From the NCBI RefSeq assembly GCF_002079055.1, contig NC_047493.1:248001-312000 (forward strand): 64,000 nucleotides of DNA, written 5' to 3'. The notes below the pieces were generated by a model that saw nothing but the letters and a program-made list of their open reading frames with translations, had not been told where the DNA came from and made no database searches. The position numbers were made by a program, and so were the translations under genes. Below are positions 11,001-21,306 of the stretch, one piece after another; position 1 is the first letter of the stretch, and each line of letters begins with the position of its first letter. Origin of the DNA: Saccharomyces paradoxus. Its lineage: Eukaryota > Ascomycota > Saccharomycetes > Saccharomycetales > Saccharomycetaceae.

Positions 11001-11816
11001 ATTATGGATGAAACACCTTCAAGGTTGCTACTATCACCAGATCAATGGTATTGTATTGATAAGCTAGAAGACTTGTCAAGAATAATGGACTGGTTAGATA
11101 ATTGGGGTCGCAAAGAGCATGACCTCTTGAGGCAAATCAGACCTATAATGGAACGGATTAAGAGTTCTCTTAGCCTGCGTGACCACGCACTGTCACTGAC
11201 AGCATTCACTAAGGGTGAAGGTAAGTTGCTAAAGGAGTTAGAAAACAACGAGTTTACCGAAAACGAATTGAATGTTGATAATATGGACATTGATGATAAT
11301 ATTAATAGTAAAAACAGCGGTGTTAAAAGTGAAGCTGATGCACAGGCAGATGCAGAAGAGAGGAAAGAGGCTGTGATAGACGAAAAGCTGGAGGTAATTG
11401 CGGATGAACTTATGAAGCTTGATGATAGCTCGAAGACACGGAAAGTTCTTAATAGAATCCAAGAATTAGAAAATCAGAGAGATAAGCTCTTGGAACAGAA
11501 GAGATCAATAATAAATTCGCAAAGGCCAGGCGCGAGGATTTTAGCCCGTTCAGAAAGGAAAAGAACCAAAATCTCCCGTGATAATAAAGTGAATAAGCAG
11601 GTTGAAATATTGACTGACCTGGTCAATTATAGACATTTTAAAGCTATGGAAGATGTAATAGCCTGGAAAAATATTTTAGCCAATTCGATATGGGGTTCTT
11701 CGCTTCGCAAAAATGCATCCGGGAATAAAAAAAGTGGTGCCATTGAAACAGTTGATGATAAATTAAAAGACATAGTAGGTCAAACCTCAAGAACTGTAAC
11801 ACCTGCTCCAAATTAA
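8025..11816 (+). CDS. ITC1: Itc1, large subunit of the Isw2 chromatin remodeler
   Basis: The protein has 1263 residues. Itc1 is the ACF1/WSTF-like partner of the ATPase Isw2; the complex slides nucleosomes and represses early meiotic and mating-type genes. The N-terminal WAC domain (about 20-125) contains VWHIEETGEWFPSYEEF and GRFDFYTRHHFTCEITG. A long Lys/Glu/Ser-rich linker follows. The DDT domain starts near residue 420 (SFGKLLQAYQFLNTFG). WHIM-type motifs come near 675-735 and 865 (LKPLGLDRYGNRYFWLD). Coiled-coil and acidic stretches fill the C-terminal third. Convergent with SNT2; the stop codons lie 146 bp apart. Confidence 0.95.
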   Translation: MVLYKRKPILLPDPKPLPLDLNVQVWHIEETGEWFPSYEEFLGRFDFYTRHHFTCEITGTSCLTFFQALDSEETQFKYVEDRFPLKLREPVARFLHFNGIRRLDALVEKVYARFKNDFFPGEVVYLRKQKDASTTSSNSQQSTPQPDDMAEINSVGNPGLPQYQYQRRYIIKEKVQFNATINPETKEIVMPAHTKYMLIEEAASSNKSFIVDQGQIYRDRSTFTKHLIKCFFKITLQRASSKMGAPWCVKPEYLAMYGLTMEWPKDMLKYKEDEPVVARRSNSASISSPENEKNKRQSKLSSKSITTNDASSKKESKKKRKQTEVNAAENNSSEEDKKKSQNATSENHSKKRKKEANEEPKTENVEAVPILANAEPPTVTITSIMDDLALPYQHPPNIFPSLTYYNEKLECISLGSTKISRPFDSFGKLLQAYQFLNTFGSKICLSHFSLDQFITSLKCTDPYELKGEVVLVNVRTQTSKEQRVEDGDLALKSKIENITDGDIENSSDWQRNLLIRDMIMKRNSSKVEYKIVHDDPASDDVLDNINHNGSALLIEVFTALLRLFINEDGDWSCVVVEEWIIDNNGVLTEKKDEKAEQMKQEQNVGGFFLQDKEKVGNLKDTLKEDVIEIERESDSRDEVKSGSDSDSEALDPKLEKCLNYRNVNWIERLTKRQFNNSYWLIILLGVLQDGRHLPMYTEFIDSFIEKIIPKDISATQLPKQLWRNFCRKLSFSDKVNALWVLIDLVSHFSPDIKTAVDDSMELCGQIRSERFKVARELKTEAVVLSNLQGDLQAIQEKLTKTDENTSSADGIDKKYDAESDNKPIDPALIEKKQKLIEEQDKKVQALQSDKNFLDNCLFENDLQRLKPLGLDRYGNRYFWLDHNGVPCHQCPADTNETPKNNNGLNYQSGRLLIQGPRASSAKFFLKVTDEQLSDWQKIRKSKGISEATKEVFGIFKTKSGSYNYVENGIETELLDSSDRVNPLIELTPIQKKIMDETPSRLLLSPDQWYCIDKLEDLSRIMDWLDNWGRKEHDLLRQIRPIMERIKSSLSLRDHALSLTAFTKGEGKLLKELENNEFTENELNVDNMDIDDNINSKNSGVKSEADAQADAEERKEAVIDEKLEVIADELMKLDDSSKTRKVLNRIQELENQRDKLLEQKRSIINSQRPGARILARSERKRTKISRDNKVNKQVEILTDLVNYRHFKAMEDVIAWKNILANSIWGSSLRKNASGNKKSGAIETVDDKLKDIVGQTSRTVTPAPN

Positions 11817-11962
11817 TATATAAAAATTTCCTTTGTAACTGGTGATAAATTGTAGTATTCATAAATAGGATAAGGTTATTTATTGTAAGCATACCGAAAA
11901 AATAACAGAGAAAAAGCCGAGCAAGACTGATCCATATTCTCTATCAAAAACGTGACTTTCAC

Positions 11963-14900
11963 TTATTGACTTGGTTGATGCAGTTTTTTGTTACTAATAG
12001 CTTCTGAAATATCAATATCAAACATAGCTGGCTCAATTCCTTCCATCAACTTTTGGGTACTTTCCACCGATATACCGTTACCAGTAGTGATTTTAGCGTC
12101 CGCATTATCAAAATCGGGTTCTTGAATACCTGACCTTAAGTTACAAGAATGGCAAACGTTACTTTCATACCAATATAAACTTTTATTGGTACCGCAATAT
12201 GGGCAAATCCTTTCGAAAGGGAGTACGTGAATTTTAGGATTAGCGGCAGAGTAGTGTGGGTTTCTCACCACTTCGCCGTGCAGTGCTCCAAGCTGTTCGA
12301 AATATCTCAACTCCACCAAACTACAGTTAGCTTTGCACTTATAATATCTACAGTATTGTTCCATATATGATAGAGTATGTTGAGGCTTGTACGATAATGG
12401 ATAAAATTCGTTTCCTTCTAAATTGACATCGTGCCTATCACATATTAGCACGGGTCTTAATATGTAAGTTTCATTAAGCTTGGCATCTTTTATGCACGGT
12501 AGCGTAGTATCTACAGAGATATTTCTCTTTTCAAACATAAGCTTAAAGTTGGAGCTGTTCTGTGCACATGTAGTATGATACCTATATTGGCATTTTTCAC
12601 ACTTTACTAACCCACCTCCATGTATTCTGCACACACCGCATGTAAATCTGTTATTTTTGATAAGTGTAAAAGTAGTATTAATGGCTGGCTGCATTGCCTG
12701 TCCGTTCCCATATTTGACATCCTCATTGAAAAGTGAGCACACCAAATGGGCCCATGTCCCCAAGCTCGTACATTTCAATGCGTCCGGGCATATTTTAACT
12801 GATTGGCTCTTACATCTATCATAGTCATACTCTTTAGTAGGGCAAATACTACATTGGTAGGTAGTTGAGAGTATAGGGTTGAGATCATTTGAACAAGGGT
12901 CGCATAACCACTTGAACTTTTTGAGGTTAGTGTTTTTTTTCATATCCTTCGGTAGTCTAACAGCATAACAAAAGTAGTGTACTGTCAGCCCACAATTACC
13001 ACATACTATTTCATAGTTGTCATCGTCATTGAATTTGTCTTTGCAGACACAGCAAAAATTTCTTGTGGTATTTTTCGGCCGTGGCAAATCAGGATTCTTC
13101 GATTTATTCTTTGTGTGTTTCGAAATCATGTCTTTTTCCAACACTCTGCTTGGTAGATTATGATCATGATATTTTTCAAGAGCGACATAAGTGTCCTTAG
13201 AATGTGAAATAACTGGGTAACAGTACGTTGCCCCGTTTTTGTCGCTTAACGGACTATTTAACGCAATGTCATTAATCATTTTAATTTTTTTCGTTGAAGG
13301 TCCCATATTTTTTGGCAGTTTATTATTCACTAATTTTAAGCTATTCCGTAATCGCTGAAATGTTTTATTATCAAATTTGACAAATTCAAAACCTTTATCT
13401 ACAGATAATGAACCCGAAGAACTGCTGCCAGTTTTCATTGAAATTGTTATTGAATCATTTGGAGGATGAGTGGTATTAGTAATACCGTCGTTGCTAACAT
13501 TCTTGATAAACACATTATTGCACCTACGATTTCGATTTGTGTCGTTTTTTTGGATAGTGTCAGGTGATTGCCGAATTATGTTTACAGGAAATTCATTTTT
13601 AGTATCTTCCACTCTTCCTGGCTTTTCTTCGAGGAGGACTTTTTTTACCTCTTTCTTGTCTTCCAGAAACAGTTCAAGGTCTCGTTGCATCCTTTCCGGG
13701 TGGAACTCATTTTTTCGATATGATCTCACAGCCATTTTATAAAGTTGTGTATGAAATGTCATGGAATAGCGTTTCATTTTCACAAATGAATTTGGGTTTT
13801 CATAAACTTTCATTCTTTGTCTGATGATTAGCTCCGAATCCTGAACAAGTTCCCATTCTAGCAGTTTATTATGAGCTTGGAATGGAGACAACGTAAACTT
13901 GTTGATGTTATTTTCCTCAATAATCCCTTCTATCGCTGAATAAAAACTATTCTGACTGGTTCCTGTCATTTTCCTCAAGGTATCAAGCGGAGACACCCAT
14001 CTAATCGCGTATCTTCGCCACATACGAGCACAGCGAATACAAAGAGCACCAAGTTTTTCATTCTTCTGGCTATGGGCTGGATATTTCTCTGTAATTTCAG
14101 TTTTCTCGTTAACTCCTGTTTGCATTCTTATCTTAATTTTTTCTTCATCTGAACCGCCAGTAACTTTATACCACATGGGGGAGTAATCTGTTTTGCAAAA
14201 CATGCATTGAAAGGAGGATTCTGTTAAAGAGAGTTTTTCGGTATCAAAAGAAGAATCATCTATATACTTTGTCTCTATGTCATTTTCATCATCATCAGTG
14301 CTCATTTTTCTTTTATTTCTTGATAACTTGTTCAGTTTCCCTCTCACGGAAAACCCCCTTTCTGTCTTTTTCCAATTGTAATAAAATCTAACAATCATCG
14401 ACATAGGCTGAGTACCCACATGCCCACAAACAGGACGTAATTCACTCCCAAACTTTTCGACAGCTTCCTCAAATTTTCGGACTTCCACAGCGGTAAAAGT
14501 TGGTTCGTTCAAAGATTTTCTGGAAAGCTCCCTTTTACATTTCTCAAATGCCTCTGCTGTATCGTAATTTGTAAACATCAAATTCTTTAAAACTACATCA
14601 ATGAAATTACAAGTCTCGCCTCTCACCTTGAGAATAGGACATATTTCCCTTTTACAATGTCCAATGTATTCATTCAGTTCTTGAGCAGTAATCTTTGATG
14701 GATCCAGTACCCACGCTAATTCGGATGTTTTCACTGAACCTCGCTCTTCTTCTGAATCTGTATGTAAATACGAGTTCTGCCTCCAGGGCCCATTATTAGT
14801 ACACCCGTTCCATTGATACTTCATACCCACCCTAGAAGGTTTGAAAGGGTATGGAAAAAACATAGATTCGTTTAATGTATCATCAATATGAGAAATGGAA

Positions 14901-16174
14901 TATATCCCCAAATATTGAAACCAGCAATTTTCGGTATTATAACCAACATTTTCCTTAATAGCTTTGTTAGAAACATCTTCGATTTTTTGTCTCACAGAGC
15001 GAATAAAATCCAGTTCCGCTGCTTGTTCTTCCTGGAATCTAAGATACGAGTCTTCAGTACCTTGTTGCTTCTGTAGGCAACTAAAACAGGTCCAAGCGAC
15101 GTCTTTGTTTGGCTTTCTATCGAGTGGCGGATCCATACAGTACAGATGTGCACAAACACCGCACTCATCGCACGAAAGGCTCTCCTTTTGGATGCACCAT
15201 TCTTTACAAAACTGGCATCTTTTATCCCATTCGTAATCTGAGGGTCTTAATGCATTTACCTCCAGTTCATGGAAAACGTATTTCTTGAAAACTTTCTCCA
15301 ATGGATATTTCGGCTCTGCATAGATATAACGAAATCTCCTATTTAAAACATAAAGAAACGGGGACTTACTATTCCACCTGTTTAATATTTTGTCCGTACT
15401 ATAAACTTTGTAATATTTCGAAGTGTACCTGTCAAAAAGTTCATCAAAGTAAAAGATATTGGGCCGTATAATGCTTTCCTTTTCATTAGGAAGAATATCA
15501 AAAATTTCGTCCTTATGAAATATACTACATTTTCCCCTGTATGATGAAATCGGGCATATGTCCTGGTGCAACGATGCGTATACTAATCTTGGGTTGAAAG
15601 TATTTACGTGTTCTTGAATATCCCTAGGACGATAAAACCAATTCATTCTAACTTGAAAAAATTTAGCAGGGAATACAGACGTCACCTTTATAGCGTCATG
15701 AATAGTTTTAGAAAATTCTGGCTTGCTGACAAAATTCACAACTCTGCCAATATAATATGGCTCGCCCGCAGGCTCTGATATCATATAAATAGTGTCGTTC
15801 GCAGATAAAAGTACGGATTCTGTATTGAAAAGAGACATCTTTCTCAAATCAATCATCGCATCATCCAGATCAAGTACGTTAGAAAACCTGCTATTTTTCC
15901 TGAACGAAGGAGGTAACGTAGGAATAAAGTTCCAGCAGGTATTCTTATCATGAAGAAATTTTTGATACTTAAACTTCTCGTTTCTACTGACTGAATTGCT
16001 CGCACTTCTACTGCACCTGGAAGTTTGGTTACTGCTATCCTTGTTCCTAGCGCTGCTTTTTTCTGATATTTGTACTTTTTTAACTAACTCAGTGTCCACT
16101 TCCATTTCATTATAATTGACGTTTCTGGCAGCCTCTCTTCTTCTAGATAATTTGAGATTCTCTTCTCTGGGCAT
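11963..16174 (-). CDS. SNT2: Snt2, BAH/PHD/SANT chromatin protein
   Basis: The protein has 1403 residues from ATG 16174, the length I recall for the family. Snt2 joins Ecm5 and the deacetylase Rpd3 in the Snt2C complex, which redistributes over promoters in oxidative stress, and it has also been described as a ubiquitin ligase for excess histones. Visible domains are BAH at about 120-255, PHD1 at 320-367 (CQFCKEWC...CDECGVCAHLYC), SANT near 556-605, a GATA-like zinc module at about 655-710 (CMFCKTDYSPMWYK...CIRC), a PHD plus extended PHD at about 1040-1245 (CCVCKDKF...CGVCRIHGGGLVKCEKC) and a last CxxC pair at about 1321-1345 (CPYCGTNKSLYW...CHSC). An in-frame ATG 14 codons upstream, at 16216, is less likely. 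Confidence 0.94.
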   Translation of the reverse strand: MPREENLKLSRRREAARNVNYNEMEVDTELVKKVQISEKSSARNKDSSNQTSRCSRSASNSVSRNEKFKYQKFLHDKNTCWNFIPTLPPSFRKNSRFSNVLDLDDAMIDLRKMSLFNTESVLLSANDTIYMISEPAGEPYYIGRVVNFVSKPEFSKTIHDAIKVTSVFPAKFFQVRMNWFYRPRDIQEHVNTFNPRLVYASLHQDICPISSYRGKCSIFHKDEIFDILPNEKESIIRPNIFYFDELFDRYTSKYYKVYSTDKILNRWNSKSPFLYVLNRRFRYIYAEPKYPLEKVFKKYVFHELEVNALRPSDYEWDKRCQFCKEWCIQKESLSCDECGVCAHLYCMDPPLDRKPNKDVAWTCFSCLQKQQGTEDSYLRFQEEQAAELDFIRSVRQKIEDVSNKAIKENVGYNTENCWFQYLGIYSISHIDDTLNESMFFPYPFKPSRVGMKYQWNGCTNNGPWRQNSYLHTDSEEERGSVKTSELAWVLDPSKITAQELNEYIGHCKREICPILKVRGETCNFIDVVLKNLMFTNYDTAEAFEKCKRELSRKSLNEPTFTAVEVRKFEEAVEKFGSELRPVCGHVGTQPMSMIVRFYYNWKKTERGFSVRGKLNKLSRNKRKMSTDDDENDIETKYIDDSSFDTEKLSLTESSFQCMFCKTDYSPMWYKVTGGSDEEKIKIRMQTGVNEKTEITEKYPAHSQKNEKLGALCIRCARMWRRYAIRWVSPLDTLRKMTGTSQNSFYSAIEGIIEENNINKFTLSPFQAHNKLLEWELVQDSELIIRQRMKVYENPNSFVKMKRYSMTFHTQLYKMAVRSYRKNEFHPERMQRDLELFLEDKKEVKKVLLEEKPGRVEDTKNEFPVNIIRQSPDTIQKNDTNRNRRCNNVFIKNVSNDGITNTTHPPNDSITISMKTGSSSSGSLSVDKGFEFVKFDNKTFQRLRNSLKLVNNKLPKNMGPSTKKIKMINDIALNSPLSDKNGATYCYPVISHSKDTYVALEKYHDHNLPSRVLEKDMISKHTKNKSKNPDLPRPKNTTRNFCCVCKDKFNDDDNYEIVCGNCGLTVHYFCYAVRLPKDMKKNTNLKKFKWLCDPCSNDLNPILSTTYQCSICPTKEYDYDRCKSQSVKICPDALKCTSLGTWAHLVCSLFNEDVKYGNGQAMQPAINTTFTLIKNNRFTCGVCRIHGGGLVKCEKCQYRYHTTCAQNSSNFKLMFEKRNISVDTTLPCIKDAKLNETYILRPVLICDRHDVNLEGNEFYPLSYKPQHTLSYMEQYCRYYKCKANCSLVELRYFEQLGALHGEVVRNPHYSAANPKIHVLPFERICPYCGTNKSLYWYESNVCHSCNLRSGIQEPDFDNADAKITTGNGISVESTQKLMEGIEPAMFDIDISEAISNKKLHQPSQ

Positions 16175-16458
16175 GGTGTCATCAGTTAAATGACGGATGG
16201 TATCAATATATTGCAATATGCCAGATTTACTACCTGCTAATTCAATGGCATTTTACTTTGGTCCATTTGATAGCGAATATCATAAAATATATGATTCTCT
16301 ATGATGCTCGGACCAGTCTCTCCGAAGCGTAATTTAGCATATTAGTTCATTACAGAAAATAACCAAAGAAATGGTGGAAGGTAATCCAGTCTGAAACATT
16401 CGAAACAAAGCAAACTAGAAGAAAAAAGGCGAATAAAGACAGTCGCTATTTTTAAAAG

Positions 16459-17838
16459 ATGGTTTTAGCGATGGAGGGTAGACTGGCACCAGAAATTCCT
16501 GGGCTCATTCAACCTGGGAATGTCACGCAAGACTTGAAGATGATGGTCTGTAAACTATTGAATTCTCCAAAACCTACAAAAACATTTCCTGGTTCTCAGC
16601 CTGTGTCCTTTCAACACTCTGATGTAGAAGAGAAGCTGCTTGCGCATGATTACTACGTTTGTGAGAAAACAGATGGTTTGCGGGTGTTGATGTTTATAGT
16701 GATAAATCCTGTGACGGGTGAACAGGGATGCTTTATGATTGATAGAGAAAATAATTACTATCTGGTTAACGGATTTAGGTTTCCCAGGTTACCCCAGAAG
16801 AAGAAAGAAGAGTTGCTAGAGACTCTGCAAGACGGCACCCTATTAGATGGTGAACTCGTTATACAAACTAATCCAATGACAAAATTACAAGAGTTGCGTT
16901 ATTTAATGTTCGATTGTCTTGCTATCAATGGTAGATGTCTCACACAATCACCCACAAGTTCGAGGTTAGCACACCTAGGGAAAGAATTTTTTAAACCATA
17001 TTTCGATTTAAGAGCAGCATACCCTAATCGTTGTACCACTTTTCCGTTTAAAATTTCCATGAAACATATGGATTTCAGTTATCAATTGGTGAAAGTTGCT
17101 AGAAGTCTAGATAAGTTGCCACATCTTTCTGATGGTCTAATATTTACTCCTGTGAAGGCACCTTACACTGCCGGTGGAAAAGATTCACTGTTATTAAAAT
17201 GGAAGCCAGAACAAGAAAACACCGTGGATTTCAAATTGATTTTAGATATTCCAATGGTGGAAGATCCTTCTTTACCCAAAGATGATCGAAACAGGTGGTA
17301 CTACAATTACGATGTTAAGCCTGTCTTCAGCTTATATGTCTGGCAGGGCGGGGCGGATGTCAATTCACGTTTAAAACATTTTGACCAGCCTTTTGATAGG
17401 AAGGAATTTGAAATATTGGAAAGGACGTATAGAAAATTTGCAGAGTTGAGCGTTTCAGATGAAGAATGGCAAGATTTGAAGAACTTAGAACAGCCCCTAA
17501 ATGGTAGGATAGTAGAGTGTGCTAAAAACCAAGAGACTGGGGCGTGGGAAATGTTAAGATTCAGAGATGATAAGTTAAATGGTAATCATACATCAGTAGT
17601 CCAGAAAGTCTTGGAAAGTATCAACGATTCCGTTTCATTGGAGGACCTCGAGGAGATTGTTGGTGAGATTAAGAGGCGCTGGGACGAGAGAAGAGCAAAT
17701 ATGACGGGCAATAGTGGGAGACCACTACCGTCTCAAAGTCAAAATGCCACGTTATCTGCCTCCAAGCCAGTTCATTCGCAGCCTCCAAATAATAATAACG
17801 AGCCAAAATACGTAGACGAGGATGATTGGTCGGATTAG
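16459..17838 (+). CDS. CEG1: Ceg1, mRNA capping enzyme guanylyltransferase
   Basis: The protein has 459 residues. Ceg1 transfers GMP from GTP to the diphosphate end of nascent mRNA; with the triphosphatase Cet1 it caps Pol II transcripts in the nucleus. The nucleotidyltransferase motifs are present in order: I, KTDGLR with the GMP-linked Lys70; III, LLDGELV; IV, DGLIFTP; V, LLLKWKP; VI, WEMLRFRDDK. The OB fold covers the C-terminal third. The acidic tail EDDWSD is poorly ordered in the family. ATG 16459 is used; a second Met lies four codons on. Divergent from SNT2 (284 bp) and convergent with RSM23. Confidence 0.97.
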   Translation: MVLAMEGRLAPEIPGLIQPGNVTQDLKMMVCKLLNSPKPTKTFPGSQPVSFQHSDVEEKLLAHDYYVCEKTDGLRVLMFIVINPVTGEQGCFMIDRENNYYLVNGFRFPRLPQKKKEELLETLQDGTLLDGELVIQTNPMTKLQELRYLMFDCLAINGRCLTQSPTSSRLAHLGKEFFKPYFDLRAAYPNRCTTFPFKISMKHMDFSYQLVKVARSLDKLPHLSDGLIFTPVKAPYTAGGKDSLLLKWKPEQENTVDFKLILDIPMVEDPSLPKDDRNRWYYNYDVKPVFSLYVWQGGADVNSRLKHFDQPFDRKEFEILERTYRKFAELSVSDEEWQDLKNLEQPLNGRIVECAKNQETGAWEMLRFRDDKLNGNHTSVVQKVLESINDSVSLEDLEEIVGEIKRRWDERRANMTGNSGRPLPSQSQNATLSASKPVHSQPPNNNNEPKYVDEDDWSD

Positions 17839-17914
17839 GCTGACACGTGCACGTATCGACGTATCTATACATATATACCGGTGTAAGGATTTTGTACTTG
17901 AATAAGATAAAATA

Positions 17915-17934
17915 GCAAAAGCAATTGCTTTTGC
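17915..17934. terminator. Perfect 20-bp palindrome between CEG1 and RSM23
   Basis: GCAAAAGCAATTGCTTTTGC is its own reverse complement and lies in the 207-bp gap between the convergent genes. It could fold in either 3' UTR. A role in 3'-end formation is inferred from position only. Confidence 0.35.
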
Positions 17935-18045
17935 CGTATTGATTCTGTAAGTTATCCATTAATATATACATGAAAAATGAGCGAAATTTAATAAGCGAAG
18001 ATAAAAAATGTTTTATACGCACATGTATGCATATGCACATGCTCA

Positions 18046-19401
<1,356 letters not shown>

Positions 19402-19605
19402 TCAGATACGTAGGTCACGCAGCTTGTACTTGTTCTCTCGCTAGTGTTTCCTCTTAAAATATAGAAGTTAATGTATATATATCTTGTATATAATACTACT
19501 TGATGATTTTCTTTTTCTTTTTCTTCCGTTTTGTAAGGAAGACCCGGAAAATATGGTGTTCCATAGGATAAAGAAAAAGAGGCACACATATCACGTATGT
19601 GCAAG

Positions 19606-20457
19606 CTAGTCGAGCAGAATAGGTTCATTAGAGACCAATCTTGCAATATCATCGTTCAGTTCTGTTTCCAAGTTAAAATCCGAGTAGTAATGTAGCGGGA
19701 TCAATGGCGAGATATCGTGGACAGTGGGTGTGAGGTTCCCACCTGACCAGCTTCGGAATATGTGTTGTGCCGTGATGGGGGTATCGAAGACGGTATATGT
19801 AATGATGGTATCGTTCTTGGAATAGTTGTTTCTTTCAGAGAAGTATATGTCGTAGATTTCGTTGGGACTCAGCGTGATAAATACATAATTACGCAAATGA
19901 GAAAAGCAGCTCGATTTATTATTTGATTGCGGGAAGTTGTCAAGGACAATCCTCAAAGTAGAGCAATCGTAATATGAATGGTGCGAAACATCTTCTTGGT
20001 CTTGTCTGTCCAGATGTTTCCAGTCACCATAGGGCAGATTGAAATGTTTCAGTTTCCTGAGTAGCTCACCATGGCGTTGAATTTGCGATACGTCAACATG
20101 TGGTGAGGAAGTTGTTGCCGTACCTGATTCAGATTTTTCCAGCTTTTGTATGAGTCTATTTCTTTCAACATCATTTGTTTTCCGTAGGAAGTCGATTAGC
20201 CAGCGGTCGTAATGGGGCCTCACGTCTACATTAGTGAGGATACTGGTTGCCGTCGATAGCAAGTGGAATTTGTGTATGATCGATGGATCATTCGGGTGTT
20301 TGTCCGGATGATACTTCAAGGCAAGGGATCTGTATTTGCGTTTGATTTGGGGCAGATCATCGTAAATAGTATGAGCATCCAGAGGGGTGGGCAATTCTAG
20401 CACGTCGTATAGATTCAAACGTTGATTTATTACGTCTTCCAGTTCGTGCCCTGGCAT
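19606..20457 (-). CDS. CWC23: Cwc23, J-domain protein of the spliceosome
   Basis: The protein has 283 residues. Cwc23 is a DnaJ-type protein bound to the NTR complex (Ntr1, Ntr2 and Prp43), which takes apart the intron-lariat spliceosome. The J domain lies at about 12-85 with the HPD tripeptide at 50-52 (LKYHPDKHPN), the part that stimulates Hsp70. The rest has no Zn-finger or Gly/Phe region and is needed for spliceosome binding in the family. PRP43, which encodes the helicase of the same complex, is 11 kb away in this window. Confidence 0.94.
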   Translation of the reverse strand: MPGHELEDVINQRLNLYDVLELPTPLDAHTIYDDLPQIKRKYRSLALKYHPDKHPNDPSIIHKFHLLSTATSILTNVDVRPHYDRWLIDFLRKTNDVERNRLIQKLEKSESGTATTSSPHVDVSQIQRHGELLRKLKHFNLPYGDWKHLDRQDQEDVSHHSYYDCSTLRIVLDNFPQSNNKSSCFSHLRNYVFITLSPNEIYDIYFSERNNYSKNDTIITYTVFDTPITAQHIFRSWSGGNLTPTVHDISPLIPLHYYSDFNLETELNDDIARLVSNEPILLD

Positions 20458-20580
20458 AGTCGCGGCGAGGTTTATAGTATGGCGATGGCCTTGCTTTTTG
20501 ATTTTCTTTTTTATCTTCTAATGCATTGCAAGATAATATGCAAGAAAAACAAAGAAAAGAAAATAGAAAGTTATGCGGCT

Positions 20581-20583
<3 letters not shown>

Positions 20584-20616
<33 letters not shown>

Positions 20617-20640
20617 TGTGTCCCTGTGTGTGTGGGTATG
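20584..20640. repeat. (TA)n microsatellite with adjoining TG-rich run
   Basis: About 14 TA units at 20584-20613 run into a TG-rich stretch (to about 20640). It lies between CWC23 and SOH1, in the CWC23 5' flank. Such tracts vary in length between strains. Confidence 0.85.
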
Positions 20641-20699
20641 TATGTGTATATAAATGGATATATGAATGTATGCAAATGTAGTTATATATTTAGGGGCAT

Positions 20700-21083
20700 T
20701 CAGTTGGCCCACCTCTCTACCATTTCATTCATCCATTGCGGGCCCTGTAACTGAATGATCTTGGGTAGCTCGTCCAGCCCTTCCAGCAGGCCATCTTCGT
20801 TGACAATTGCGGACTCCATGAACCCGTTCAGCAGCTTCAAAATGAAAAGACAGTTTGGATACACGATGCATTGCGAATAGGGAGGGTTGCACCAGTACTC
20901 CAGGTATTTCAAGTAGTTTTTGAAGTTCGGAGACTTCCATATCTGTTGTTGAGTGAGCAAGTACGTTACGTATTGGATGTTTGCCAGTGACTGGACAAAT
21001 TCGAGCTCCACTTCGAACCTCGTGGGGAGAGGATTTTGGTCCGAGGGAGGTGTCGCTGGTGCGTTGCCACTAGTGTTTGACAT
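20700..21083 (-). CDS. SOH1: Soh1/Med31, Mediator middle-module subunit
   Basis: The protein has 127 residues, full length for yeast Med31. It is a subunit of the Mediator middle module that links activators to RNA polymerase II. The conserved Med31 core runs from FEVELEFVQSLANIQYVTYL through KSPNFKNYLKYLEYW to YPNCLFILKLL. The N-terminal ~20 residues are Pro/Ser/Thr-rich and variable. It is divergent from SCS3 with a 223-bp shared promoter. Confidence 0.96.
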   Translation of the reverse strand: MSNTSGNAPATPPSDQNPLPTRFEVELEFVQSLANIQYVTYLLTQQQIWKSPNFKNYLKYLEYWCNPPYSQCIVYPNCLFILKLLNGFMESAIVNEDGLLEGLDELPKIIQLQGPQWMNEMVERWAN

Positions 21084-21306
21084 GCTGGGCGGAGCTTGGT
21101 ACGACTTTACCGTCTTCTGAGTAACTACAAGTTTTGGGCTTACTTTTCCAATTTTTTTCCCTCTTTTCTTTTTCTTTTTTCAGTTCCCTTAAGAACACGT
21201 TAGCGGGAAACCGTGAAATAAAATACAAGAGGCACAGTTCGAAAAAGCCAAAGGGAAAACGTTAAATTCACTCAAACCAGCTACAAAAGCAGGGCATATT
21301 ACATCA

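Noticed and set aside
20422-20754. Plus-strand frame across the TA/TG microsatellite
   Set aside because: The translation is an Ile-Tyr repeat from the microsatellite, and it overlaps SOH1 and CWC23.
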